DNA from: Hymenobacter wooponensis
GTDB taxonomy: Bacteria > Bacteroidota > Bacteroidia > Cytophagales > Hymenobacteraceae
Assembly: GCF_004745865.1 (NCBI RefSeq)
Contig: NZ_SRKZ01000003.1
Coordinates: 558,001-622,000 of the forward strand
Length of the DNA stretch: 64,000 nt
Direction of reading: 5' to 3'
Below are positions 35,218-42,854 of this stretch, in pieces (the stretch's first letter is position 1; each line of letters begins with the position of its first letter). The notes under the pieces were generated by a model, which saw only the letters and a program-made list of their open reading frames with translations, searched no databases and was not told the origin of the DNA. Position numbers and translations under genes: made by a program.

Positions 35218-35230
35218 CCGCTTTCAAGCT

Positions 35231-35299
35231 TATCTGAGTAGGGCGAGGAATATGGGTAGGTGCTAGGCCACTCCCATGTTCCTCGCCTTGCTTAGATTG
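35231..35299. repeat. Degenerate paired palindrome, TTCC family
   Basis: ATCTGAGTAGGGCGAGGAATATGGG and its imperfect complement CCCATGTTCCTCGCC...TTAGAT flank CTAGGCCA. Recognisably the 13306 element after mutation. The rest of the 392-base gap to 35609 shows no gene; it becomes AT-rich from 35440 toward the next promoter. Confidence 0.7.
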
Positions 35300-35569
35300 C
35301 TCCCAACTGGCTCCCTAAACAAATTTGGCGTACCTGCGTCTTACTGCACAACTAGCTGGTTGTGCCGAGAGAGTTTAGCAAGTTCTCAGGCTGCTAACGT
35401 ATGTATGATGGAGACTAGGGCGTCATTTTAGTCCCTCTACATTGGCAGATCAGGAATAAAGGCCTCATAAGTCTTAAAAATTATTCAACTTCACCTCCAC
35501 AATTCCCTCCCTCCTCTGCTAGCCCTGGCTGCACTTACGCGCATATAGGCCTACGGGTGCGGATTGGCG

Positions 35570-35577
35570 TATATTTG
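35570..35577 (+). promoter_or_regulatory. -7 element upstream of the DUF4290 gene
   Basis: TATATTTG matches TAnnTTTG exactly, 33 bases upstream of the ATG at 35610. No clear TTG at -33 is seen. Confidence 0.5.
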
Positions 35578-35609
35578 TCCGGCAGGATACTTCTGCCTTC
35601 TGTTTCTTT

Positions 35610-36320
35610 ATGACTCTTCCTTCTCTTCATAAGCACGAACTCCTCCAGCGCGAGTACGGCCAGAGCACCTTTCAGCTCGTCCAGCAGCTCCGCGACATCG
35701 AGGACCGGGCCGAGCGCACACGCCGGGCTCAGCAGATCGTGCAACTTATCTTCCGGCTGCAGCCCAGCCTCCGCGACCAGCCCGATGGCCAGCAGAAAGT
35801 GTGGAACCACCTTTTTGAAATGGCCGACGGCGAGCTGGATGTAGACAGCCCCTTCCCGCTGGCTGCCCCCGCCAACCAGACCAAACCGGGTCGGGTGGCC
35901 TACCCCAGCAAAGGCCCTAAGCTGCGGGCATACGGCCGCGCCGTAGAGCAACTCATTGAGCAAGCCGTTGCCATTGAGGACCCCGCGGAGCGCGAGCAAG
36001 CCACTATTGTGATTGGGCGCACCATGAAGTTTCTGTACCGCTCACATAACAAGGAAAACGCGAAGGATGTCACCATCCTGAAGCACCTCAAGGAGCTTTC
36101 AGCGGGCAAGCTTAGCCTTGACCCCGCGCAGGTAGATGCGCAAAACCTATTTGAGTTTACTACCTCCCCCGGAGGCCGCCCGGCGCCATTCATTGTACCT
36201 CAGCCGCGCCAAGAGCGCGAGAATCGGCGCGGTAGCTCCGTTGGCAACAATAACCGGCGCGACAAGCAGCGCCGCGGTGGCAAGAAAGGCCGTCAAGAAC
36301 CACAACAACCCCCGCAGTAA
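35610..36320 (+). CDS. DUF4290 family protein
   Basis: A 236-residue soluble protein, restricted as far as I know to Bacteroidetes and commonly found directly before murA. Conserved regions are LLQREYGQSTFQLVQQL, EDRAERTRRAQQIVQLIF, and KAYGRAVEQLIEQAV-like sequence (LRAYGRAVEQLIEQAV), with helical character. The last 45 residues are a basic, Gly/Arg/Gln-rich tail (GNNNRRDKQRRGGKKG) that looks nucleic-acid binding. Function is unknown. The 104-base gap to murA holds an imperfect palindrome. Confidence 0.85.
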   Translation: MTLPSLHKHELLQREYGQSTFQLVQQLRDIEDRAERTRRAQQIVQLIFRLQPSLRDQPDGQQKVWNHLFEMADGELDVDSPFPLAAPANQTKPGRVAYPSKGPKLRAYGRAVEQLIEQAVAIEDPAEREQATIVIGRTMKFLYRSHNKENAKDVTILKHLKELSAGKLSLDPAQVDAQNLFEFTTSPGGRPAPFIVPQPRQERENRRGSSVGNNNRRDKQRRGGKKGRQEPQQPPQ

Positions 36321-36331
36321 TTTTTCTTTGC

Positions 36332-36411
36332 AGGAGCCAAGCGGTAGCAGAGAGCCAGAGCATACGCAACCATACGTTTTCTAGGTTCTCATTGCTACCT
36401 GCTAGCCCCTA
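36332..36411. repeat. Imperfect inverted repeat before murA
   Basis: Left arm containing GCGGTAGCAGAGAGCC and right arm GGTTCTCATTGCTACCTGC are imperfectly complementary over about 25 bases. The spacer contains TCTAGG but no full octamer. It resembles the other paired palindromes in layout only. Confidence 0.5.
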
Positions 36412-36424
36412 ACTTCTCTCCTAC

Positions 36425-37729
36425 ATGGCCTCTTTTGAAGTAATTGGCGGTAAAGCGCTGAAAGGCGAAATCGTGCCCCAGGGCGCCAAAAACGAAGCGC
36501 TCCAGATTTTATGTGCCGTGCTGCTCACCGATGAGCCCGTCACCATCAGCAACATCCCCGATATCCGCGACGTCAACAAGCTTATTGAGCTACTGCGCGA
36601 TATGGGTGTGAAAGTAGGCAAGCTGGCATCAGACACTTACCGCTTTCAGGCCGATGCCGTAAACCTGGACTATCTCGACACCCCTGAATTTGTGGCTCAA
36701 GGTCGCGCGCTGCGTGGCTCGGTAATGATTTTGGGGCCCATGTTGGCCCGCTTCGGCAAGTGCCAACTTCCTAAGCCCGGTGGCGACAAAATTGGTCGTC
36801 GTCCCCTGGATACCCACTTCGTAGGCCTAGAGAAACTAGGGGGTAAGCTCACTTTAGAAGGCAACGACTTCTACCGGATTAGCGCTGAGGGTCGCCTGCA
36901 CGGCGCCTACATGCTGCTGGACGAGGCTTCCGTAACGGGTACTGCTAACATTGTAATGGGCGCGGTGCTGGCTGAGGGCATCACCACTATCTACAATGCC
37001 GCTTGTGAGCCCTACCTACAACAGCTTTGCAAAATGCTGGTACGCATGGGCGCCAAAATCAACGGCATTGGCTCTAACCTACTGACCATCGAAGGTGTGG
37101 AACGTCTAGGAGGCACCGACCATCGTATGCTGCCCGACATGATTGAGATTGGCTCCTTCATTGGCCTAGCGGCCATGACGGGCTCCGAAATTACGATCAA
37201 AGACTGCCAGATTCAGGAGCTAGGCCTCATCCCGGACACCTTCCGGAAGCTAGGCATTCAGTTGGAGTTCCGCGGCGACGACATCTATGTACCCGCTCAA
37301 GACCACTACGAGATTTCTACCTACCTCGACGGCAGCATCCTGACCATTTCCGACCACACGTGGCCGGGCCTCACCCCTGACCTGTTGAGCGTGATTCTGG
37401 TAGTAGCTACCCAAGCCAAAGGCACGGTGCTTATTCACCAGAAGATGTTCGAGTCCCGCCTGTTCTTCGTGGATAAGCTCATCGACATGGGCGCGCAAAT
37501 CATCCTTTGCGACCCACACCGCGCCACCGTTATCGGCCTCGACCAGCGCAACCGCCTCCACGGCATCACGATGACCTCCCCCGATATCCGGGCGGGTGTA
37601 GCCCTGCTGATTGCAGCTCTTTCCGCAGAGGGTCGTAGCGTAATCGAAAACGTAGAGCAGATTGACCGTGGCTACCAGTACATCGATAAGCGCCTAACGG
37701 CGCTGGGTGCGCAAATCCGCCGCCTCTAA
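36425..37729 (+). CDS. murA: UDP-N-acetylglucosamine 1-carboxyvinyltransferase, Asp-type active site
   Basis: First committed step of peptidoglycan synthesis: transfers enolpyruvate from PEP to UDP-GlcNAc. The N-terminal GGKALKGEIVPQGAKNEALQ carries the catalytic Lys-Asn, and the C-terminal half has DGSILTISDHTWPGLTPDLL. In the active-site loop, PGGDKIGRRPLDTHF has Asp121 where E. coli MurA has Cys115 (PGGCTIGARPVDLH). Asp enzymes are active but not alkylated by fosfomycin, as known in Mycobacterium and Chlamydia. Length is 434 residues. It is followed by a clear terminator. Confidence 0.96.
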   Translation: MASFEVIGGKALKGEIVPQGAKNEALQILCAVLLTDEPVTISNIPDIRDVNKLIELLRDMGVKVGKLASDTYRFQADAVNLDYLDTPEFVAQGRALRGSVMILGPMLARFGKCQLPKPGGDKIGRRPLDTHFVGLEKLGGKLTLEGNDFYRISAEGRLHGAYMLLDEASVTGTANIVMGAVLAEGITTIYNAACEPYLQQLCKMLVRMGAKINGIGSNLLTIEGVERLGGTDHRMLPDMIEIGSFIGLAAMTGSEITIKDCQIQELGLIPDTFRKLGIQLEFRGDDIYVPAQDHYEISTYLDGSILTISDHTWPGLTPDLLSVILVVATQAKGTVLIHQKMFESRLFFVDKLIDMGAQIILCDPHRATVIGLDQRNRLHGITMTSPDIRAGVALLIAALSAEGRSVIENVEQIDRGYQYIDKRLTALGAQIRRL

Positions 37730-37746
37730 GCGTAAGCCTCTTAGGG

Positions 37747-37786
37747 AAATAAAAGCCTGCTCTCTTCTGAGGGCAGGCTTTTATTT
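37747..37786. terminator. Terminator after murA
   Basis: AAATAAAAGCCTGC (37747-37760) pairs with GCAGGCTTTTATTT (37773-37786), 14 bp with an A/T-rich outer part. It lies 17 bases past the murA stop. Confidence 0.85.
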
Positions 37787-37872
37787 ATCAGTATACGAAT
37801 ACAGCAATACTTGCCGTTGAATTGATATATAGAAATAGCGAGTTAGCATTTCACCTTTATATACTTACACCT

Positions 37873-38796
37873 ATGAGGACTGCCTTATGTAACATACTTG
37901 CTATTAGTGTATTGTTGCTGAGCGCTTGTGGTAAGCAGGAAAGCACAATTATAGAAGATAAGATACTCAAGGAAAACGTCCTGATGGAAGCTCCGGCGCT
38001 TGAGCTAAAGCAACACGACGTAGCTGCTGCACCGCCTCCACCCGAAGCTCCGCCAGCTCCAGAGGATCCCCAACCGGGCCCACCGGCCAATGGCTCAGTT
38101 CCTACTGCTGCCCCTGCCTCAGCCCGCAAAATCATCTATCACGCCGACGTGCGGGTGAAAGTGGAAGACCTGGTGAAAACCAATGCCCGGATGGACAGCC
38201 TCACCCACGCTTACGGTGCTTACATCTCCGATGCCTCTGAGGAGCGGCAGGAAGGGCAATGGGAGCATCAGATGAAGATACGGGTGCTGCCTGGCCAGTT
38301 TCAGAAGTTGCTGAACAGCCTCAATGGCTTGGGCACTCTGCAATCAAAAACGCTTAGCACCGATGATGTGACCTCTGAGCATGCCGATGTATCGGCGCGG
38401 CTCCGGACCAAACGGGCCGTTGAACAACGCTATGTAGCGCTCCTCTCACAGGCCAAGAAGATTGCCGATATACTGGCCATTGAAGAAAAGATTGGGGAAG
38501 TACGGGAGGAAATAGAATCTACGGAAAGCCGGCTCAAAACCCTCAACGACCAAATCGGCTACTCTACCATCACACTCACGTATTTCCAGACGCTACCACT
38601 TAACCGGCCCGAGGCACCTGTTCTCTCGTTTGCGAGTCGATTTACTCAGGCGTTTTACAGTGGCTGGGAATTGTTAACTGGCCTAGTGCTCGCCCTTGTA
38701 ACAGCTTGGCCGCTACTGTTGCTAGGGGCACTAGGCTTTGTTGCCGTCCGGACTTGGCGCCAACGCCGCCGGGCGCAGCTAGAAACCGAAGCCTAG
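37873..38796 (+). CDS. DUF4349 lipoprotein
   Basis: About 307 residues. The signal peptide ends in the lipobox LLSAC (start MRTALCNILAISVLLLSACG at 37873). A Pro-rich spacer follows, then the DUF4349 domain (KIIYHADVRVKVEDLVKTN, ISDASEERQEGQWEHQMKI), a coiled-coil stretch at about residues 185-240 (ADILAIEEKIGEVREEIEST) and one C-terminal membrane helix with a basic tail (TWRQRRRAQ). This implies a periplasm-facing protein anchored at both ends. Function is unknown. The frame is open from 37822, but the signal peptide fixes the start. The TAG stop is in CTAGGCCA. Confidence 0.85.
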   Translation: MRTALCNILAISVLLLSACGKQESTIIEDKILKENVLMEAPALELKQHDVAAAPPPPEAPPAPEDPQPGPPANGSVPTAAPASARKIIYHADVRVKVEDLVKTNARMDSLTHAYGAYISDASEERQEGQWEHQMKIRVLPGQFQKLLNSLNGLGTLQSKTLSTDDVTSEHADVSARLRTKRAVEQRYVALLSQAKKIADILAIEEKIGEVREEIESTESRLKTLNDQIGYSTITLTYFQTLPLNRPEAPVLSFASRFTQAFYSGWELLTGLVLALVTAWPLLLLGALGFVAVRTWRQRRRAQLETEA

Positions 38797-38809
38797 GCCA
38801 CAACTATCA

Positions 38810-38845
38810 AAAAAGCCCCACCAGTTGCAACTGGTGGGGCTTTTT
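38810..38845. terminator. Bidirectional terminator
   Basis: A perfect 18-bp palindrome, AAAAAGCCCCACCAGTTG and its complement, with T5 on both strands. It serves the DUF4349 gene and the facing holin-like gene. Confidence 0.9.
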
Positions 38846-38865
38846 AGTTTTAGGCTTCTTTCTAC

Positions 38866-39201
38866 TTAGTCAACAATTAAATCAACCACGGCAGTAACCA
38901 GCGAAAGCACAACGCTAAATATTAAAGCTGATACAAAACCATCGACTTCGAAACCTGACAATAGGTAACTGGCCATCATGACGATCAAGGCATTGATAAC
39001 CAATAAGAACAGGCCTAGAGTCAGAATAGTAATTGGGAAGCCAATGATTTTAAGTATAGGCTTAACCACTGCGTTCAGAATAGCCAGTACAATTACCAGA
39101 ATGATAGCATCAGTAAAGCCGTCGATATGCGAGCCGGGCAGAAATTTGGCCAACACATACGTGATAATGGCTGAGAGCAGAAACTTGAGAATAAATCCCA
39201 T
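38866..39201 (-). CDS. Phage-holin-IV/YvlD-like small membrane protein
   Basis: 111 residues with four hydrophobic segments (FILKFLLSAIITYVLAKFLP; AIILVIVLAILNAVVKPILK; FPITILTLGLFLLVINALIV; ALIFSVVLSLVTAVVDLIVD). The pattern VKPILKIIGFPITILTLGLF is typical of the 'phage holin family' (mycobacterial 4TM holin superfamily, YvlD) found on many chromosomes without any phage. No lysis or phage genes are nearby, so a housekeeping or envelope-stress role is likelier. Function is unproven. Confidence 0.85.
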   Translation of the reverse strand: MGFILKFLLSAIITYVLAKFLPGSHIDGFTDAIILVIVLAILNAVVKPILKIIGFPITILTLGLFLLVINALIVMMASYLLSGFEVDGFVSALIFSVVLSLVTAVVDLIVD

Positions 39202-39298
39202 GATTAGGTGTAGGGTTGGAGTGAGGAGAGAGTTACTAAGCTTATAAGAATAAGCCTATACTCCGATACGCAAAAGCGCGGCCTGCGTTGGCTCCTCC

Positions 39299-40393
39299 TT
39301 ATTTCTCCGTGGGTCGAGCCTTCAGGCGACCTTGTGAAACCCCCATCCAGTTAGCCATATGGTAGAGCAAGCGGGCCCCCACAATAGCGTTCCACTCTGT
39401 GTCGCCGGGCGCCACCTCGTTCAAGTCGCACCCTATAATAGTACGACCCGAGCGTACTACCATACGCAGCAGATAGAGCGCCTGCTCGAACTCTAGGCCA
39501 CCTGGTACGGGTGTACCCGTGCCGGGGCATAGTTTAGGGTCAAGGCCGTCAATATCAAAGCTTACGTACACTTTAGAAGGAAGCTGGGCAATAATCTTCT
39601 TACACTCCTTCTTCCAGGATTTGCCGCCTAGCATTTCGGCCTGCAGAAAACGGTCGGCAAACAGGGCTACGCGGCCATTGCTCTGCTCAATAAACTCAGC
39701 TTCCTGCTGGCAGTAGTCGCGAATACCTACTTGCACCAGTTTCTTCACCTGAGGTAACTTCAGGGCGTTGTACATGATGGAGGCGTGCGAGTACTCGAAG
39801 CCTTCATACGCGGGGCGCAGGTCGCAGTGCGCATCAATCTGCAGGATGCCGAACTCCTCGTGCCGCTCTGCTAGGGCGTGCATGTAGCCCAGGGGGGTGC
39901 TATGGTCACCACCAAGCACTACTACGCCTTTACCGGCATCAAGTAGGGCACCGGTCTTAGCCTTTAGCCATTCCAGCAACGCTTTTCCCTGCACACCAAT
40001 GCGAGCCGGTACTTCTGAGAATGTAGCGTGGGTTTCCTCCGGCTCACCATCTTCCAGCCAACCAATATACTCTTCGGCAGTAGGTCGCAGTTCTAGGCTT
40101 TGCGCCGCAATCTGCTCATCGGGCTCTTCCATGGCCAAGCCCATGCGCCAAGCATCGGGCAGGTCTGGGTCGTAGAGGTCAACCTGCAGTGAAGCCTCAC
40201 GAATGGCAGCGGGTCCTTCAGCAGTACCAGCGCGGTACGATACGGTAACTTCCCACGGTACGGGCACCACTACTACTTGGGCTTCTTCAGGCGTAAAGGG
40301 CAGGCCGTAGATGCCCCCCGCGGAGTCACCCAGGGCATTAGGATCGAAGTTGGCAAGCTTCTGTTCCAGAGAAGATTTTGCTGAATCAGTCAT
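39299..40393 (-). CDS. Agmatinase/arginase-family ureohydrolase
   Basis: Binuclear manganese hydrolase, 364 residues. All metal ligands are visible: VVLGGDHSTPLGYMHA (His), IDAHCDLRPAYEG (Asp-His-Asp) and SFDIDGLDPKLCPGTGTPVP (Asp-x-Asp), plus CDLNEVAPGD. Family members split agmatine, arginine, guanidinobutyrate or formimidoylglutamate; I cannot choose between them. The start is the ATG at 40393 (MTDSAKSSLEQKL). It lies downstream of the che operon on the same strand, but a hairpin at 40431 separates them. Confidence 0.88.
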   Translation of the reverse strand: MTDSAKSSLEQKLANFDPNALGDSAGGIYGLPFTPEEAQVVVVPVPWEVTVSYRAGTAEGPAAIREASLQVDLYDPDLPDAWRMGLAMEEPDEQIAAQSLELRPTAEEYIGWLEDGEPEETHATFSEVPARIGVQGKALLEWLKAKTGALLDAGKGVVVLGGDHSTPLGYMHALAERHEEFGILQIDAHCDLRPAYEGFEYSHASIMYNALKLPQVKKLVQVGIRDYCQQEAEFIEQSNGRVALFADRFLQAEMLGGKSWKKECKKIIAQLPSKVYVSFDIDGLDPKLCPGTGTPVPGGLEFEQALYLLRMVVRSGRTIIGCDLNEVAPGDTEWNAIVGARLLYHMANWMGVSQGRLKARPTEK

Positions 40394-40430
40394 AGGAAAG
40401 AGAGAAAATGAAGAGAAAGTAACAAATGCC

Positions 40431-40489
40431 GTGGCCTCCGCATTGCTAAGCCAGAGCACAATTAGCTCTGCCTTAACACCGGAGGCCAC
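40431..40489. terminator. Hairpin between cheC and the ureohydrolase gene
   Basis: GTGGCCTCCG (40431-40440) pairs with CGGAGGCCAC (40480-40489); an inner AGAGC/GCTCT stem adds to it. On the minus strand a weak T-rich stretch follows. It probably ends the che transcript at least partly. Confidence 0.55.
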
Positions 40490-40525
40490 GGTCGTACGGA
40501 GAGGCCTAGCGGCCTGTAAAAGGCA

Positions 40526-41161
40526 TTAGCTGGGCTGCTGTCCGCCCATAAAGTCGTAGGTGCGGATGATTTCGAGGATCTTCTCGAAAGTATCCCGATC
40601 AAAGAAGATCATCAGAGGGAGCTCCACGGAGTTGGCTTTATCTGAAAACTGCGTGATAACACTGAAAATCAGAGGCTGCACCATGGGCCGGTCAAGCATC
40701 AAGCTCTGCAAAGCCTTAGCCATGTCATCGCGGGGGTTCACGGGAGGAGCACCGTAGATATTGGCCTTCAAGATGTTAGCCAGCTGAGTTACCAATGCCC
40801 CCGTGATGATGTTGCTGATTTCTAGCAGCAGCGACTCCTGCATCTCATCAATCTGAGTTGAGTCAGAAGTGTTCATACGTAAGCACACGCGCGACAAACG
40901 CTGCACGTGCTGACCTGAGAAAAACATGAGCGTAGTCCCATTGAATTCTCCGCGGATATCAGACTGGATAATCACATGCTGCTCCTGGAGTTCGCGCACC
41001 TTTTCTAAGATGCTACGGCCCGAGACAATATTCAGGTTGGGAACCTCAAGCAGCACCTTTTCCTGGGCAATAACCGCGAACGAATCGGCGGCACGAGCCA
41101 ACCCGATGTTCAGGATTTCGCGGATAATGTCCCGCTCCAGTTCCGTCATGTGCAAATCCAT
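40526..41161 (-). CDS. CheC-type CheY-P phosphatase
   Basis: A 211-residue protein with two CheC active-site motifs of the form [D/S]-x3-E-x2-N-x22-P. The first is DIIREILN, 22 residues, then P; the second is SLLLEISN, 22 residues, then P. Both are complete, so it should dephosphorylate phospho-CheY. Family CheC can also bind the deamidase CheD, which is absent from the window. It is the last gene of the operon. The start may be the first ATG (MDLHMTEL) or the Met at residue 5. Confidence 0.85.
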   Translation of the reverse strand: MDLHMTELERDIIREILNIGLARAADSFAVIAQEKVLLEVPNLNIVSGRSILEKVRELQEQHVIIQSDIRGEFNGTTLMFFSGQHVQRLSRVCLRMNTSDSTQIDEMQESLLLEISNIITGALVTQLANILKANIYGAPPVNPRDDMAKALQSLMLDRPMVQPLIFSVITQFSDKANSVELPLMIFFDRDTFEKILEIIRTYDFMGGQQPS

Positions 41162-41225
41162 AGGAGTTATTCAATTGGTGGGGTTACTGGCCTAGGCTAA
41201 TAACCGGAGGTCTGCATTAGGGTAG

Positions 41226-42854
41226 TTAAGGTCGGCGAGCTAAGAACAAGCGGGTAAGCGCAGGTACATCTAGTACCAGACACACTTGCCCGCTGCCCAG
41301 CAGCGTAACGCCGCCAAACAAATCAATGGTATCCAGCGGTTTGCTCATGGGCTTGATCACGATATCCTGCTGGCGCAGGAAACGATCAACGATAAGGCCC
41401 AGCTTGCGGTTGCTGTAATTTACAATAATGATATCCTGGCGGCCATTCAGCTCTGCTTTGCTAGCTGGTGCCAGAGGGCCATCACCGTTATGGAGCAGGC
41501 GGCGCAGGGGCACCACCGGCAAATTCTCGTCTTGCACGCGTGCTAGCAGCATGCCGCCCACCACGTGAAAATCATCGGGCATCAACGACACTACCGAATC
41601 GGTGTGCATGAGCGGAATGGCGTAGTTACGCTCATCCAGCACAAACAACAGCGCACCTTTTACGGCAATAGAGGTGGGCAGTACCAGGGTAAATGTAGTA
41701 CCCTGGCCCATAACGGAGTCTACGCGGAGCTGCCCGCCCAGAGAATCAATAGCGAGCTTTACCACATCAAGCCCAACCCCTCTGCCCGAAATCTCGGTGA
41801 CTTGCTTGGCCATGGAGAAACCTGGCTCAAACAAGAAGGAGCGAACCGCATCAGGGTCGAGCGTGGCAGCCGTTTCAGCAGCTACCAGGCCTCGCTCAAC
41901 AGCCTTACGACGCACACTCTCGACGTCAATGCCACGGCCATCATCTATCACCTGAATCAGAACATCGTCGCGCTCAGTTTGGGCTGATAGAGTTAGGTGA
42001 GCCTGCCCTGTTTTACCAGCCGCAATACGCTCAGCAGGAGTTTCTAGGCCATGCCCAATGGCATTTCGCACCAAGTGGAGCAAGGAATCGGTAATGATCT
42101 GCAGGATGTTGCGGTCTATCTGAATGTCCTCCCCTACAATGGTCAGTTCCACATCTTTCTCCTCAGCGGCGGCTACGTCACGCACCACCCGGGGGAATTT
42201 GTTGAACAATGAACCAACGCCTACAAGGCGGGCATCCATAACGCTATACTGCAGATCATCGGCAATGCGCGAGAAATGGGCCGCAGCTGCCATAAGGGCT
42301 GGGTTACCAATTTCCTGACTCAGGGTCAGCACTCGGTCACGGTCAATGATTAGCTCACCTACCAAGTTGAGCAGGTGGTCAAGCTTTTTGATCTGAATGT
42401 ATACCAGATCTGATAGTTCGAGCTTACGGTTGGCTTCTTCTTCCTCCTGAGTATCCTCCAGTATGGGAGATTCTCCTCTCACCAGACGGTCGAGATTCTC
42501 AAGCAGGAATGAAATATCAGAAGCCTCTTGGTCAGCTCCCACCGCCCGAATCATTTCGCCGATGGTATCTATCCCGTCAAACAGCACCGTCACCACGGGC
42601 CCCGTAAAGGTCATATCCTTGCTGCGGATCAGACCAAAAATGGTTTCCATGTGGTGGGCAGCTTCCCCAATCTGGGTATAGCCCATTGCCCGGGCATTCG
42701 ATTTGAGGTTGTGCATGAGCCGAAACAGCTCATTCAGGGCAGGCTCATCAGCGGGGTTACGTTCCAGCTCGCTGATGTGGCGGCTCATGGCGTCGTAGTA
42801 TTCGAGCGCCTCAGCCATAAATATTTCGCGGTACTCCTGCTCCCTCGATTTCAT
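41226..42854 (-). CDS. cheA: CheA-type histidine kinase without P2
   Basis: 542 residues. P1/HPt with the phosphorylatable His48 in LFRLMHNLKSNARAMGY; a short linker with no CheY-binding P2 domain; P3 dimerisation (about 150-215, IQIKKLDHLLNLVGELIIDR); P4 kinase with the N box HLVRNAIGHGLE, G1 IDDGRGID and GRGVGLDVV; and a C-terminal CheW-like P5 domain. Autophosphorylates under receptor control and passes phosphate to CheY. Its start overlaps the end of cheB by 4 bases (ATGA), so the two are translationally coupled. Confidence 0.94.
   Translation of the reverse strand: MKSREQEYREIFMAEALEYYDAMSRHISELERNPADEPALNELFRLMHNLKSNARAMGYTQIGEAAHHMETIFGLIRSKDMTFTGPVVTVLFDGIDTIGEMIRAVGADQEASDISFLLENLDRLVRGESPILEDTQEEEEANRKLELSDLVYIQIKKLDHLLNLVGELIIDRDRVLTLSQEIGNPALMAAAAHFSRIADDLQYSVMDARLVGVGSLFNKFPRVVRDVAAAEEKDVELTIVGEDIQIDRNILQIITDSLLHLVRNAIGHGLETPAERIAAGKTGQAHLTLSAQTERDDVLIQVIDDGRGIDVESVRRKAVERGLVAAETAATLDPDAVRSFLFEPGFSMAKQVTEISGRGVGLDVVKLAIDSLGGQLRVDSVMGQGTTFTLVLPTSIAVKGALLFVLDERNYAIPLMHTDSVVSLMPDDFHVVGGMLLARVQDENLPVVPLRRLLHNGDGPLAPASKAELNGRQDIIIVNYSNRKLGLIVDRFLRQQDIVIKPMSKPLDTIDLFGGVTLLGSGQVCLVLDVPALTRLFLARRP

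Noticed and set aside
3258..35299. Transposon ends or MITEs with target duplications
   Set aside because: No transposase and no clear flanking direct repeats were seen; the nested-palindrome layout fits REP/BIME elements better.
38866..39201. Prophage holin
   Set aside because: The 4TM holin-IV/YvlD family is a common chromosomal membrane protein, and no other phage gene is in the window.
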